Below are positions 33,917 to 42,309 of a stretch of DNA of 64,000 nt, piece after piece. Location of the stretch: assembly GCF_042879035.1 (NCBI RefSeq), contig NZ_JBIAOU010000020.1, forward strand, positions 1 to 64,000, in the 5' to 3' direction. Under the pieces are notes generated by a model. The model was not told the origin of the DNA, did no database searches, and saw only the letters and a list, made by a program, of their open reading frames with translations. The stretch comes from Rhodococcus_G sp042879035. Lineage in GTDB: Bacteria; Actinomycetota; Actinomycetes; Mycobacteriales; Mycobacteriaceae. A program made the translations under genes and the position numbers. Position 1 is the stretch's first letter. Every line of letters begins with the position of its first letter.

Positions 33917-34735
33917 GTGAAGATCGTGGCACGGATCCGCGTCGGGATCTCCGGTTGGACGTATCCGAACTGGCGAGGCGACTTCTACCCGAAGGGCCTC
34001 GTGCACCGACGTGAGCTCGCGTACGCGGCGGAGCGGATGACGTCGATCGAGATCAACGGGTCGTTCTACTCCCTCGGGCGGCCGACGGCCTACGTGCGAT
34101 GGCGGGACGAGACACCGGACGACTTCGTGTTCGCGGTCAAGGGCTCCCGGTACATCACACACGTCAAGCGGCTCGGCGACGTCGAGACGGCCCTGGCGAA
34201 CTTCCTCGCGTCCGGCGTCCTCGTACTCGAGGCGAAACTCGGCCCGTTCCTGTGGCAGTTGCCCGCGACGCTGACCTTCGACGCCGACCGCTTCGACGCC
34301 TTCCTCGCCGCACTCCCCCGGTCCACGACCGCGCTGGCCGAGGCCGCGACACGTCACGACGCCAAGGTTCCCCAGGCGTACACGGACGCGGACGCCCGCC
34401 GACCGGTGCGGCACGCCGTCGAGGTGCGTCACCCCTCGTTCGCGACCCCGGAGGCGCTGCGGCTGGCGGAGCGGCGGACGGTCGCCGTCGTCGTCGCCGA
34501 CACCGCCGGCAGGTTCCCGGTGATCGACACGCCCACAACCGATTTCATGTACGTCCGGCTGCACGGCCACACGGAGCTGTACACCAGCGGTTACGCGTCC
34601 CGCACCCTCGACATGTGGGCGCGCAGAGTCGGGGGATGGGCCGAGGACGGACTGGACTCGTACGTGTACTTCGACAACGACGCCCGCGGCCGGGCCCCGT
34701 TCGACGCGCTGGCACTGCTGCGGCGTCTCGACTGA
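33917..34735 (+). CDS. DUF72 family protein
   Basis: A 272-residue TIM-barrel-like DUF72 protein, recognised by RVGISGWTYPNWRGDFYPKG, EINGSFYSL, FAVKGSRYITH, VEVRHPSF, YVRLHGH and YVYFDNDARG. A link to nucleic-acid or iron-sulphur chemistry has been proposed for relatives but is not proven. Two GTG codons, 9 bp apart, could start it; I kept the first. No clear ribosome site is seen for either, so the exact start is uncertain. Confidence 0.87.
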   Translation: MKIVARIRVGISGWTYPNWRGDFYPKGLVHRRELAYAAERMTSIEINGSFYSLGRPTAYVRWRDETPDDFVFAVKGSRYITHVKRLGDVETALANFLASGVLVLEAKLGPFLWQLPATLTFDADRFDAFLAALPRSTTALAEAATRHDAKVPQAYTDADARRPVRHAVEVRHPSFATPEALRLAERRTVAVVVADTAGRFPVIDTPTTDFMYVRLHGHTELYTSGYASRTLDMWARRVGGWAEDGLDSYVYFDNDARGRAPFDALALLRRLD

Positions 34736-34754
34736 CCCGACTCCAGGCAGGTAT

Positions 34755-34772
34755 TGACAACACACGTTGTCA
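34755..34772. promoter_or_regulatory. 18-bp palindrome, candidate TetR-type operator
   Basis: TGACAACACACGTTGTCA is a perfect inverted repeat (7-bp arms, 4-bp spacer) lying 18 bp ahead of the DUF2236 start, overlapping a TTGACA -35-like hexamer. DUF2236 genes in actinobacteria are often controlled by TetR proteins; no regulator gene is adjacent here. Confidence 0.55.
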
Positions 34773-34789
34773 GTTGCAGGGTGGGCGGT

Positions 34790-35998
34790 GTGACCACCAC
34801 CGCGACCGGACCCACCCGCTACATGCGCGACCGCGCGAAGTCGGCGCGGGTGACCGCACCGCTGCGGCCCTTCGCCTGGCCCGCACCCGATGCCACCCCG
34901 AGCGAGGCCGCACAGCTGCGCCGCGCACTCCTCGCACGGGACGAGCCGAGCGCCGCCCTGGTCCGGGCCGTCCGCGAGGACCGCACCGTCACTCTCGCCC
35001 AGTTCCGGCAGGCCCTCGCCGAGGGCGTCGACGCCGTCCCCGACGCGCCCGCCCCGCTGCGCGAGTACTTCGCGCTCCTCGAGGACACCCCCGCCTGGGT
35101 GGACCGCGAGAAGATCGCGCTGGGTGCGCGCACACTGCGGCGCGTCGGCTCCGACGTCGGTGACGTGCTCGCCTACGGCTCGCTGCTGGGCGGGTACAAC
35201 AACTCGGGTCCGCTGCCGGTGCTGACGGCGTCGGGGCGCCTCACCGGCGAACGGACCCGGCGGCGCATCGCCGAAACCGGAACGTGGTGGAACGCGTGCG
35301 TCGCGGACGGCGGACTCGACCGCTTCGGCGACGGATTCACCCTGTCCGTGCACGTGCGCCTGATGCACGCCTTCGTCGACTACCACCACGAACACGAAAC
35401 CGACTGGGACAGCAGCGAACGCGGCCTGCCCGTCAACCAGTTCGACCAGGCCGGCACGCTCGGGCTGTTCTCCATCACCTTCCTGCTGCACACCCGGGTG
35501 CTCGGCATGCGGTACACGCGGCGCGAGGCCGACGCCGTGCTGCACCTGTGGTGCTACGTGGGCTGGCTGATGGGCGTCGACCCGCGCTGGCTCCCCTTCG
35601 ACGAACGAGCGGGCCTACGCATGATGTACCAGATCGGTGCGTCGTCGCCGGCGGCGGACGAGCACAGCTACGCACTGGCGCGGTCGCTGGTGGACCTGCC
35701 GTTGCACACCCGGTATCCCCGGTTCGCGCGACTGCGTCGCCGCTACGAGTACGAACGCGGATTGTCGCTGGCCACCACACTTCTCGGCCCGGCAGGCGTC
35801 AGGGCGCTCCGGGTGCCGGTCCGCCCGCCGTGGTACCCGGCCGGACGGATCGCCGTCAACATCGCCAAACATCATGTGGTGGGCCGATTTCCGGCGGGCA
35901 AGCGCCACCTGCAGAGGTTGGGTGAGCGGCAACTGCACCGGGACCGGCTCCGCGTCCTCGGCGGCGAGATCCCCGACGTCGCACCGATTCCCCACTGA
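34790..35998 (+). CDS. DUF2236 protein (MpaB/latex-clearing-protein-like haem oxygenase family)
   Basis: A 402-residue protein with the DUF2236 core: GSLLGGYNNSGPLPVLTASG, TGTWW, LSVHVRLMHAFVDYHHEHE, LLHTRVLGMRY, WCYVGWLMGVDPRWLPFD. Relatives include rubber oxygenase Lcp and MpaB-like haem enzymes; the conserved His residues could bind haem. The substrate is unknown. The GTG start was chosen because the only earlier alternative is a TTG that lies inside the operator palindrome. It converges on the VanW gene with 21 bp between stops. Confidence 0.82.
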   Translation: MTTTATGPTRYMRDRAKSARVTAPLRPFAWPAPDATPSEAAQLRRALLARDEPSAALVRAVREDRTVTLAQFRQALAEGVDAVPDAPAPLREYFALLEDTPAWVDREKIALGARTLRRVGSDVGDVLAYGSLLGGYNNSGPLPVLTASGRLTGERTRRRIAETGTWWNACVADGGLDRFGDGFTLSVHVRLMHAFVDYHHEHETDWDSSERGLPVNQFDQAGTLGLFSITFLLHTRVLGMRYTRREADAVLHLWCYVGWLMGVDPRWLPFDERAGLRMMYQIGASSPAADEHSYALARSLVDLPLHTRYPRFARLRRRYEYERGLSLATTLLGPAGVRALRVPVRPPWYPAGRIAVNIAKHHVVGRFPAGKRHLQRLGERQLHRDRLRVLGGEIPDVAPIPH

Positions 35999-36019
35999 CG
36001 GTCACCGCGGGCCGCGCCG

Positions 36020-38125
36020 TCACTCCCCTTCCGGTGCCTCCGCGGCAGGAGCGGGGGCGGCTGCGGGTGCCGGTGCGGGTTCGGGTTCGGGTTCGACGCA
36101 TCGGACGATCGGCACCGGGTCGTACTTCACCGTCCGCGTGGTGCGGGACAGTTCCCGACCCGTCGCGTGGTCGCTGATGACGCGGGTGTCCGAGGTGGTG
36201 AAGCCCTGCGCACCCGACGACGCGATGCAGCCGGAACCCGCGGGCAGGGTGACCGTGTTCGGCGACGTGTAGGCGTACCGGTCCCCGGTGATCGACTCGA
36301 CGTCGACGGTCTTGGTTCCCCACAGCCGGACCGTGATGTTCGAACTGGTGCCGATCGTTTCGATCAGCACACCGGTGTCGGTGTTGTTCGTGAACTTCAG
36401 GTCGATGGCACCCTCGAACACCGTCGCCTCCCGCGCCTCGGGGTACCGCGAGATGTAGTAGCTGTGCTCGGTGTGACCGGCGTCCTCCATGCCCGCGAAG
36501 TACGAGGCGTTGTACAGCGTCGTGGCGAGCTGGCTGATGCCGCCGCCGACCGCCGTGTCCGGACGGCCGTTGTTGATGATCCCGGACGAGACGTAGCCCT
36601 GCGCGGTGCCGCGCGGACCCGTGTAGTCGTTGAGCGAGAACGTCTCTCCGGGCCCGACGAGGGCCCCGTCGATCTCGCCCGCAGCGAGTCGGATGTTGAC
36701 CCCGGAAGCGTATTCGAATGCGCCGGTGGTGAACTCACCGATCACCTCGGTGACGCCGAGCTTGTGCGCGGCGTCCGTCGTCAGCTGCGGTTCCTTCGGC
36801 CCGTACACGGCGGCGACGGTGCGCGACCCCGTCCCGGTGAGCAGGGTCGGCAGCGATTCGAGGCTCACGTGCCAGTCGACCATCTCGCCGCTCACGCCCG
36901 GTACCACCGTCGGGACACCGCCGGAGAGGGTGATCGACGCGTCCTTCGGCGCGAGCTCGGTGCCCGCCAGCTGCGGCGCGAGCACGCCGATCGCGGCGTC
37001 GACGTTGTATTGCGGTTCGAGGCCGCCGTCGCCGCCGGGCACGAACGACAGCACCGAACCGATCCGGTCCCGCGCGAGCACCGCGGTCGCGCCGTCCCGA
37101 CCGGTGACCACGACGTCCGCCGACACCGCCGGCGTCGCGACGTCGCGCATCGCGGCCTCGACCCCGGACCGGGTGACCGCGACCGCGGTCACCTCGACCG
37201 GTGCGTCGACGCCGTCGACCGTGGCCCAGCCGTCGGCGAACGCGTCCATCGCCGCGGTCACGTCGAGGCTCTGCCCCTGCAGCGGGTCGACGGCAACCGG
37301 TGTCGCACCCTCGAACCGGATGGTGCCCTCGACCGGTGCACGGTCCGTCTGCGGGCGCAGCCCCTCGATGGCGGCGGCGAGCGCGACGTCGTCGCGGGTC
37401 GAGGCGACCCCGACCTCCCGGTGGGTGAACAGAGACGTGAACCGGGTGATCGGGTTGCGCGGTTGGTCGCCGGCCCGGTCCAGCGTGGCCGCCCAGTCGA
37501 CGCCGACCCCGGCGGAGACGGGCACCAGATCGGTGGTGACGTCGCCCGCGCGGACGGTCACCGGCTGCTGCGTGCGGGGTTCGATGGCGGCCCGCAGCGT
37601 CGCCTCCGCCTCGGCATGGGACTGCCCGCCGACGTCGACGCCGGCGACCGTCACGCCGCGGGGCACCCGGTCCGAGGACAGCGCGAGGTCTGCGACGTAC
37701 CAGACGACCGCCGCCACGACCGCGGCGATCGCCGCGCCGATCGCGATCCGGCGGGTGCGCGGCCCGTCGGTTACCCAACCGCCGTGGCTGAAGGCGCCCT
37801 TCGTGCGGTCAGACCGCACGAAGGGCGCCTTCAGCCGGGGGTCGTCGGACGGCGGTGCCGGCTGGTCCGCCGTCGCCTTCGGCAGCGCCGCGGTCGGTGC
37901 GTCCTCCGGGCCGATGCGTTCGGTGACGGCGTCGGCGGAGGTGGCGGCGTCCTCGGACGTGCCTGCGGCGGTCTCGGTGGTGGCGGTCCCCGGGTTCACG
38001 GTCTCGACCGCCGGTGGCGTCGTGTCGGCGGCGCCCCCGGACTGTGGGGCAGGCTCCGGCGACTGCGCGTCGCGCAGCCCCGATCCCTGTTCCGCACCCG
38101 AGTGCTTGTCGATTCCGCCAGACAT
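36020..38125 (-). CDS. VanW-family membrane-anchored protein
   Basis: A 701-residue protein. Residues 1-125 are a cytoplasmic, Thr/Ala/Pro-rich low-complexity arm, 127-148 a single membrane helix (IAIGAAIAAVVAAVVWYVADLA), followed by two PG_binding_4-like domains and a VanW domain (about 470-620; GPGETFSLNDYTGPR, GGGISQLATTLYNASYFAG). The tail is Pro/Glu/Ala-rich. VanW proteins are thought to act in peptidoglycan handling outside the membrane; the activity is not settled. Residues 97-114 are encoded by a 51-bp palindromic repeat inserted in frame. Confidence 0.88.
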   Translation of the reverse strand: MSGGIDKHSGAEQGSGLRDAQSPEPAPQSGGAADTTPPAVETVNPGTATTETAAGTSEDAATSADAVTERIGPEDAPTAALPKATADQPAPPSDDPRLKAPFVRSDRTKGAFSHGGWVTDGPRTRRIAIGAAIAAVVAAVVWYVADLALSSDRVPRGVTVAGVDVGGQSHAEAEATLRAAIEPRTQQPVTVRAGDVTTDLVPVSAGVGVDWAATLDRAGDQPRNPITRFTSLFTHREVGVASTRDDVALAAAIEGLRPQTDRAPVEGTIRFEGATPVAVDPLQGQSLDVTAAMDAFADGWATVDGVDAPVEVTAVAVTRSGVEAAMRDVATPAVSADVVVTGRDGATAVLARDRIGSVLSFVPGGDGGLEPQYNVDAAIGVLAPQLAGTELAPKDASITLSGGVPTVVPGVSGEMVDWHVSLESLPTLLTGTGSRTVAAVYGPKEPQLTTDAAHKLGVTEVIGEFTTGAFEYASGVNIRLAAGEIDGALVGPGETFSLNDYTGPRGTAQGYVSSGIINNGRPDTAVGGGISQLATTLYNASYFAGMEDAGHTEHSYYISRYPEAREATVFEGAIDLKFTNNTDTGVLIETIGTSSNITVRLWGTKTVDVESITGDRYAYTSPNTVTLPAGSGCIASSGAQGFTTSDTRVISDHATGRELSRTTRTVKYDPVPIVRCVEPEPEPAPAPAAAPAPAAEAPEGE
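37786..37836. repeat. 51-bp perfect palindromic element inside the VanW coding region
   Basis: 25-bp arms (GGCTGAAGGCGCCCTTCG..GGTC and its exact complement) around one central base. It belongs to the same family as the element at 48611-48661 and the tandem pair at 26217-26322. Being 51 bp long it keeps the frame and adds 17 codons (LKAPFVRSDRTKGAFS) just before the membrane helix. Confidence 0.9.
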
Positions 38126-38427
38126 TCACGGCCCTCCCGGTAATGTTCATCGGCTGGGCCAGGACCCGCTTTCGAACATCCAGGGTAGCCGGACGAATCG
38201 GGCACCCTCGCGGTGGCGGTCCCCGCAGACAGAGGTGTCCCGCGCTGCAACCGGGTCGGGGGTCTGGCTGCAACGCGGGACGACCTGAGTATCGACGCCC
38301 CAGGACGGGGCGTTACACAGAAACAGAAATTTCTTCGGCGAACTTGTGACGAAGTGCAGGAAAGTGCCCCCGACCTGCACGAACACCGTCACGCGTGGTT
38401 GAACGGACTTCGCTCACCCGCTTCGTC
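38126..38427. other. Intergenic region upstream of the VanW gene
   Basis: These 302 bp lie between the end of choD and the start of the VanW gene, both on the minus strand, and must contain the VanW promoter. The inverted octamers at 38237-38244 and 38274-38281 have a 29-nt loop and are not a convincing terminator. No RNA gene or short coding region is seen. Confidence 0.45.
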
Positions 38428-40149
38428 TCACGCCCCGGCGTCTCCGGACCCGTCGCGGCCGGGCACCGAGGGGATCGGCAGGACGAGCGCCGCCGGCGCA
38501 TGGGGTGGCACCGCAGGGGATCGCGGGGCGACCGGGGCGGTCCTGCGGTACGCGGCCCCGAGCGGTGGGCGTGGGTCCGGTTCGCCGGCGTTCGGCCACA
38601 GCGAGAACGCACGCTCGGCGAGGGCGGTGATCGTCAGCGACGGATTGACGCCCAGGTTCGCGCTCACCACCGAGCCGTCGGCGACGTGCAGTCCCGGGTG
38701 GCCGTAGGCACGCAGGTACGGATCGACCACCCCGGTCTCGGCGGAGTCGCCGATCGGGCAGCCACCGAGGAAGTGCGCGGTCATCGGGATGTTCGCCAGG
38801 TCGGCGAACGAGCCGCCGGGGTCGCCGCCGATCTTGCCGGCGACGGACCGGATCACCTCGTGGCCCTGCGGTATCCACGTCGGTGGCAGTTCGCCGGGTC
38901 CGCGCCGGCTGACCAGCCGGAACCGGCCGCGCAGGCCGCGCCGGACACCGAGTTCGAGGGAGTTCTCGCCGGTCTGCATCACCAGCGCGATCACCGTCCG
39001 CTCCGACCAGCGCCGCACGGACAGGCCCCGCGCGAACGTGACCGGATGGCGGACCACGACACCCAGCGCCTTCAGCGGGCGCGGGATCCGGCCGCCGCCG
39101 TCGACGAGCAGCGTCTGCAGCAGCCCGATCGCGTTGCTCCCCGGCCCGTAGCGCACGGGTTCGACGTGGGTGCGCTCGTCCGGGTGGAACGAGGACGTGA
39201 TCGCCACCCCGCGGTTGAGACCCGCGGGACGGTGCGCGGTGGCGGCCAGGACGGCCTCCGAGTTGGTCCGCACCTGGCTGCCCAGCAGGCGCGAGAGCCG
39301 CGGCAGCCTGCCGCTCTCCCGGGTGCCGAGCAGCAGTCGCTGGGTTCCGTACGTGCCCGCCGCGACCACGACCTGGGTGGCGGTCAGCGTCCGGGCCGTC
39401 CGCCGCAGGCCGTCGGTGCGCCGGGTGTGCACCTCGAAACCGCCGCCGGGACGCGGTTGCAGTCCCGTCACGGTGGTCAGCGGAAGGATCTGCGCACCCG
39501 CCCGCTCCGCGAGGTGGAGGTAGTTCTTCACGAGGGTGTTCTTCGCCCCGACCCGGCACCCGGTCATGCAGGACCCGCACTCGGTGCAGCCGGTGCGTGT
39601 CGGTCCGGCGCCGCCGAAGAACGGGTCCGGGACCGTCCGCCCCGGCCGGTCGAAGAAGACGCCGACCGGAGTGGAGACGACGGTGTCGCCGACCCCCATC
39701 TCGTCCGCGACCTCGCGAACGACGCGATCGGCGGGGGTGGTGCTGGGGTTGGTGACCACCCCGAGCATCCGGGCCGCCTGCGCGTAGTACGGATCGAGTT
39801 CGCCCTCCCAGTCGGTGATGTGACCCCACTGCGGATCCTCGAAGAACGGGCGCGGCGGCCGGTACAGCGTGTTCGCGTAGTTCAGCGAGCCGCCGCCGAC
39901 ACCGGCGCCGGCCATCACCAGGACGTCGGCGAGCAGGTGGATTCGCTGGATGCCGTAGCAGCCGAGCGCCGGCGCCCACAGGTAGCGGCGCAGGCGCCAA
40001 CTGGTCTCGGGCAGTTCGTGATCGGCGAATCGGCGCCCGGCCTCGAGCACGCCGACGCGATAGCCCTTCTCGGTCAGCCGCAACGCGGCCACGCTGCCGC
40101 CGAAACCGGAGCCGACCACGATCACGTCGTAGTCGGGTTGCCCGGTCAC
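38428..40149 (-). CDS. choD: FAD-dependent GMC oxidoreductase, ChoD-like (putative cholesterol oxidase)
   Basis: A 573-residue flavoprotein. The N-terminal dinucleotide fold DYDVIVVGSGFGGSVAALRL is followed by FADHELPETSWRLRRYLWAP and GAGVGGGSLNYANT, all near-identical to mycobacterial ChoD (Rv3409c). A Cys cluster (GCTECGSCMTGC) suggests an inserted iron-sulphur-like segment seen in this subfamily. The C-terminal GMC part holds HFLGGCPIG and NPSLTITALAERA. ChoD relatives have been called 3-beta-hydroxysterol oxidases, although true activity is debated. The GTG start overlaps the upstream monooxygenase stop (GTGA), so the two are coupled. Confidence 0.88.
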   Translation of the reverse strand: MTGQPDYDVIVVGSGFGGSVAALRLTEKGYRVGVLEAGRRFADHELPETSWRLRRYLWAPALGCYGIQRIHLLADVLVMAGAGVGGGSLNYANTLYRPPRPFFEDPQWGHITDWEGELDPYYAQAARMLGVVTNPSTTPADRVVREVADEMGVGDTVVSTPVGVFFDRPGRTVPDPFFGGAGPTRTGCTECGSCMTGCRVGAKNTLVKNYLHLAERAGAQILPLTTVTGLQPRPGGGFEVHTRRTDGLRRTARTLTATQVVVAAGTYGTQRLLLGTRESGRLPRLSRLLGSQVRTNSEAVLAATAHRPAGLNRGVAITSSFHPDERTHVEPVRYGPGSNAIGLLQTLLVDGGGRIPRPLKALGVVVRHPVTFARGLSVRRWSERTVIALVMQTGENSLELGVRRGLRGRFRLVSRRGPGELPPTWIPQGHEVIRSVAGKIGGDPGGSFADLANIPMTAHFLGGCPIGDSAETGVVDPYLRAYGHPGLHVADGSVVSANLGVNPSLTITALAERAFSLWPNAGEPDPRPPLGAAYRRTAPVAPRSPAVPPHAPAALVLPIPSVPGRDGSGDAGA

Positions 40150-41663
40150 GCGACCACCTCCGCACTCGCGCGGGTCACGGTCCGGTAGTTCTCGGCGTCG
40201 AACGTGCGCAGCTGCGCGCGGTACCGCCATGTGAACGTCGGCCACATCACGGAGTTGCGGCCTCGCGTGTCCATGTACCAGCTCGAGCAGCCGCCCTGGT
40301 TCCACACCGTCGACGCCAGCGCCGCCCCGATCTGCGCCCGGTACTCGCGCTGGGCGCGGTCGGACACCTCCACCGCCACGAGGTCGTGGGAGTCCATGTG
40401 GTCCAACGCTTCCCGGACGTACCGGGCCTGACTCTCGAGCATGTACACGATCGAGCTGTGCCCGAGGTTGGTGTTCGGCCCGTACATCAGGTACAGGTTC
40501 GGGAATCCGTGCACGGTGATGCCGCGGTGTGCGCTCGGACTGCCGTCCCAGTGCTGCGCGAGCGTGCGACCGTCGGTGCCGCGCAACAGATGCGCGACCG
40601 GGGGTTCGGTCGGGGTGAATCCCGTCCCGAAGATGATGGTGTCGACGTTCCGCTCGACACCGTCCGCACCGACGACACCGGTGGGCGTCACCCGCACCAG
40701 CCCGGACGGCACCAGGTCGACGTCCGGGCGGTCCAGCGTGGAGAGCCAGTCGTTGGACAGCAGTATCCGTTTGCATCCGATGGTGAACTTCGGCTTCAGC
40801 GCCCGGCGCTTCTCCGGATTCGAGACCTGCTTGCGCAGTTGCACTCTCGACACGATCGAGATCAGCGGCAGCAGCCAGGTGAGGTGGGCGAAGACCACGA
40901 CGTAGCCCTCCCTCATGGAGTACACCAGGCCACGAACGATTTTCTGGGTCAGCGGAATCCTCCGGTACAGCGCCTTCTCGAGTGTGCCGAGAGTCCGGTT
41001 GGGCCGGGGTACGACCCACGACGCGGTGCGCTGGAGGACGGTGAGTTTCGCTGTGCGGTCGACGATCTGCGGAACGAACTGCACCGCGGACGCGCCGGTG
41101 CCGACCACCGCGACGCGCTCGCCGGTCAGGTCGTGGTCGTGGTTCCAGGCCGCCGAGTGGAACACGGTGCCCTCGAACTCGTCCAGGCCGTCGATGGCGG
41201 GCAGGTTCGGTGTCGACAGTGCGCCGGTCGCGGCGACCAGGGATCCGGCGGTCAGCTCGCCCCGGATGGTCCGCACCCGCCACAGCGCGGCCTCCTCGTC
41301 CCACCGGGCTTCGAGCAGTTCGCAGTCGAAGACCGTCCGGGCCCGGACCCCGCTGCGGGTCGCGACGTCCTTGAGGTAGTCGAGGATCTCGCGCTGCTCG
41401 GCGAACGTGTGACTCCACTGGGGGCTCGGCGCGAACGACAGCGAGTAGAGGGAGGTGGGCACATCGCAGGCCGCACCCGGGTAGGTGTTCTCCCGCCAGG
41501 TGCCGCCGACCTCGCCGGCCCGTTCGATGACGACGACGTCGCCGGCGTCGCCGCGGCGGACCAGATCCGCGGCGACCGCGAGGCCGCCGAAACCGGCGCC
41601 GACGACGAGCACCTTCGCGTGCGCCGGCAGTTCGGTCAGGGTGTGGTGCGTTCCGGTGCTCAT
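40146..41663 (-). CDS. Flavin-containing (Baeyer-Villiger-type) monooxygenase
   Basis: A 505-residue class B flavoprotein monooxygenase. FAD motif VLVVGAGFGGLAVA is at the N-terminus, the fingerprint FEGTVFHSAAW matches FxGxxxHxxxW, and the NADPH motif is VAVVGTGASA. It should insert oxygen into a ketone or oxidise a soft nucleophile; the choD partner points to a steroid or terpenoid ketone. ATGA overlap with the TetR gene before it and GTGA overlap with choD after it make a tightly coupled three-gene operon. The substrate is inferred only from context. Confidence 0.9.
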   Translation of the reverse strand: MSTGTHHTLTELPAHAKVLVVGAGFGGLAVAADLVRRGDAGDVVVIERAGEVGGTWRENTYPGAACDVPTSLYSLSFAPSPQWSHTFAEQREILDYLKDVATRSGVRARTVFDCELLEARWDEEAALWRVRTIRGELTAGSLVAATGALSTPNLPAIDGLDEFEGTVFHSAAWNHDHDLTGERVAVVGTGASAVQFVPQIVDRTAKLTVLQRTASWVVPRPNRTLGTLEKALYRRIPLTQKIVRGLVYSMREGYVVVFAHLTWLLPLISIVSRVQLRKQVSNPEKRRALKPKFTIGCKRILLSNDWLSTLDRPDVDLVPSGLVRVTPTGVVGADGVERNVDTIIFGTGFTPTEPPVAHLLRGTDGRTLAQHWDGSPSAHRGITVHGFPNLYLMYGPNTNLGHSSIVYMLESQARYVREALDHMDSHDLVAVEVSDRAQREYRAQIGAALASTVWNQGGCSSWYMDTRGRNSVMWPTFTWRYRAQLRTFDAENYRTVTRASAEVVA

Positions 41664-42238
41664 GTCCGCGTCACCATCGCGTCCCACACGGGCAGCAGCC
41701 GCTCGCGCCGCCCGACCTCCTCCGCGGGCGTGCGGAACAGCGCGGACACCGCGAACCCGCGGGCCAGCTCGATGCTCAACTCGATGGCGTCGGCCCCGAA
41801 ACGTTCACCCATCACCACCGAGGCGCCCCCCTGCAGCGCTTCGGTGACGCGGCGTTCGAGCGGCACCATCGCCTCGAACAGCGCCGGATCGGTTCGCGCG
41901 GCCACCCACAGTTCGAGGGCGGCGTAGAAGAGTGGCCCACTGAACGCGTCGAGGAGCACGTCGAGTCCGCGTTCGGGATCCGGCTCGGCAGCGAGGATCT
42001 CGGCGAGTCGCTTCTCGACGAGGTACTCGACCGCGGCGACGACGAGGGAGATCTTCGTGGGGAACTGGTGCAGCTGGGCGCCGCGGGAGACGCCGGCCCG
42101 TTTCGCGACGCCCTGGGTGCTGGTGCCTGCGTAACCGAGCTCGACCAGCGACTCGATGGTCGCGTCGAGCAGTTTCTCTCTGGTGTGGGCGCTGCGTTGC
42201 GCCTGCGTCCGCGGCGGACGGTCGGTGTCCTGAGTCAC
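41660..42238 (-). CDS. TetR-family regulator of the monooxygenase-choD operon
   Basis: A 192-residue TetR protein: the HTH runs through TREKLLDATIESLVELGYAG, STQGVAKRAGVSRGAQLHQF; the rest is a helical ligand domain. The GTG start is fixed by a leaderless promoter whose TACCGT ends exactly 7 positions upstream. A 22-bp palindrome covers the -35 side of that promoter, so the protein probably represses its own operon until a ligand, perhaps a steroid-like substrate of the two flavoenzymes, binds. Confidence 0.9.
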   Translation of the reverse strand: MTQDTDRPPRTQAQRSAHTREKLLDATIESLVELGYAGTSTQGVAKRAGVSRGAQLHQFPTKISLVVAAVEYLVEKRLAEILAAEPDPERGLDVLLDAFSGPLFYAALELWVAARTDPALFEAMVPLERRVTEALQGGASVVMGERFGADAIELSIELARGFAVSALFRTPAEEVGRRERLLPVWDAMVTRT

Positions 42239-42244
42239 ACCGTC

Positions 42245-42275
42245 ACGGTAGCAACAAACAGTCCAGACTGCTTGT
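42245..42275 (-). promoter_or_regulatory. Promoter and operator of the TetR-monooxygenase-choD operon
   Basis: The -10 TACCGT (42250-42245) directs a leaderless start at 42238. Just upstream, 42254-42275 forms 10-bp arms (ACAAACAGTC / GACTGCTTGT, one mismatch) around CA, covering the -17 to -38 region. Position and symmetry fit a TetR operator that blocks polymerase. Confidence 0.65.
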
Positions 42276-42309
42276 AAATCTGGAATGCGTTTCCGAGGAG
42301 GAGGGGACC

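Noticed and set aside
34754..34789. TTG start for the DUF2236 protein inside TTGACAACACACG
   Set aside because: The codon lies within the operator palindrome and has no ribosome site; the GTG at 34790 matches the start of homologous sequence better.
38237..38281. Inverted octamers GTCCCGCG/CGCGGGAC as a terminator
   Set aside because: The loop is 29 nt and there is no gene end close enough on either strand to use it.
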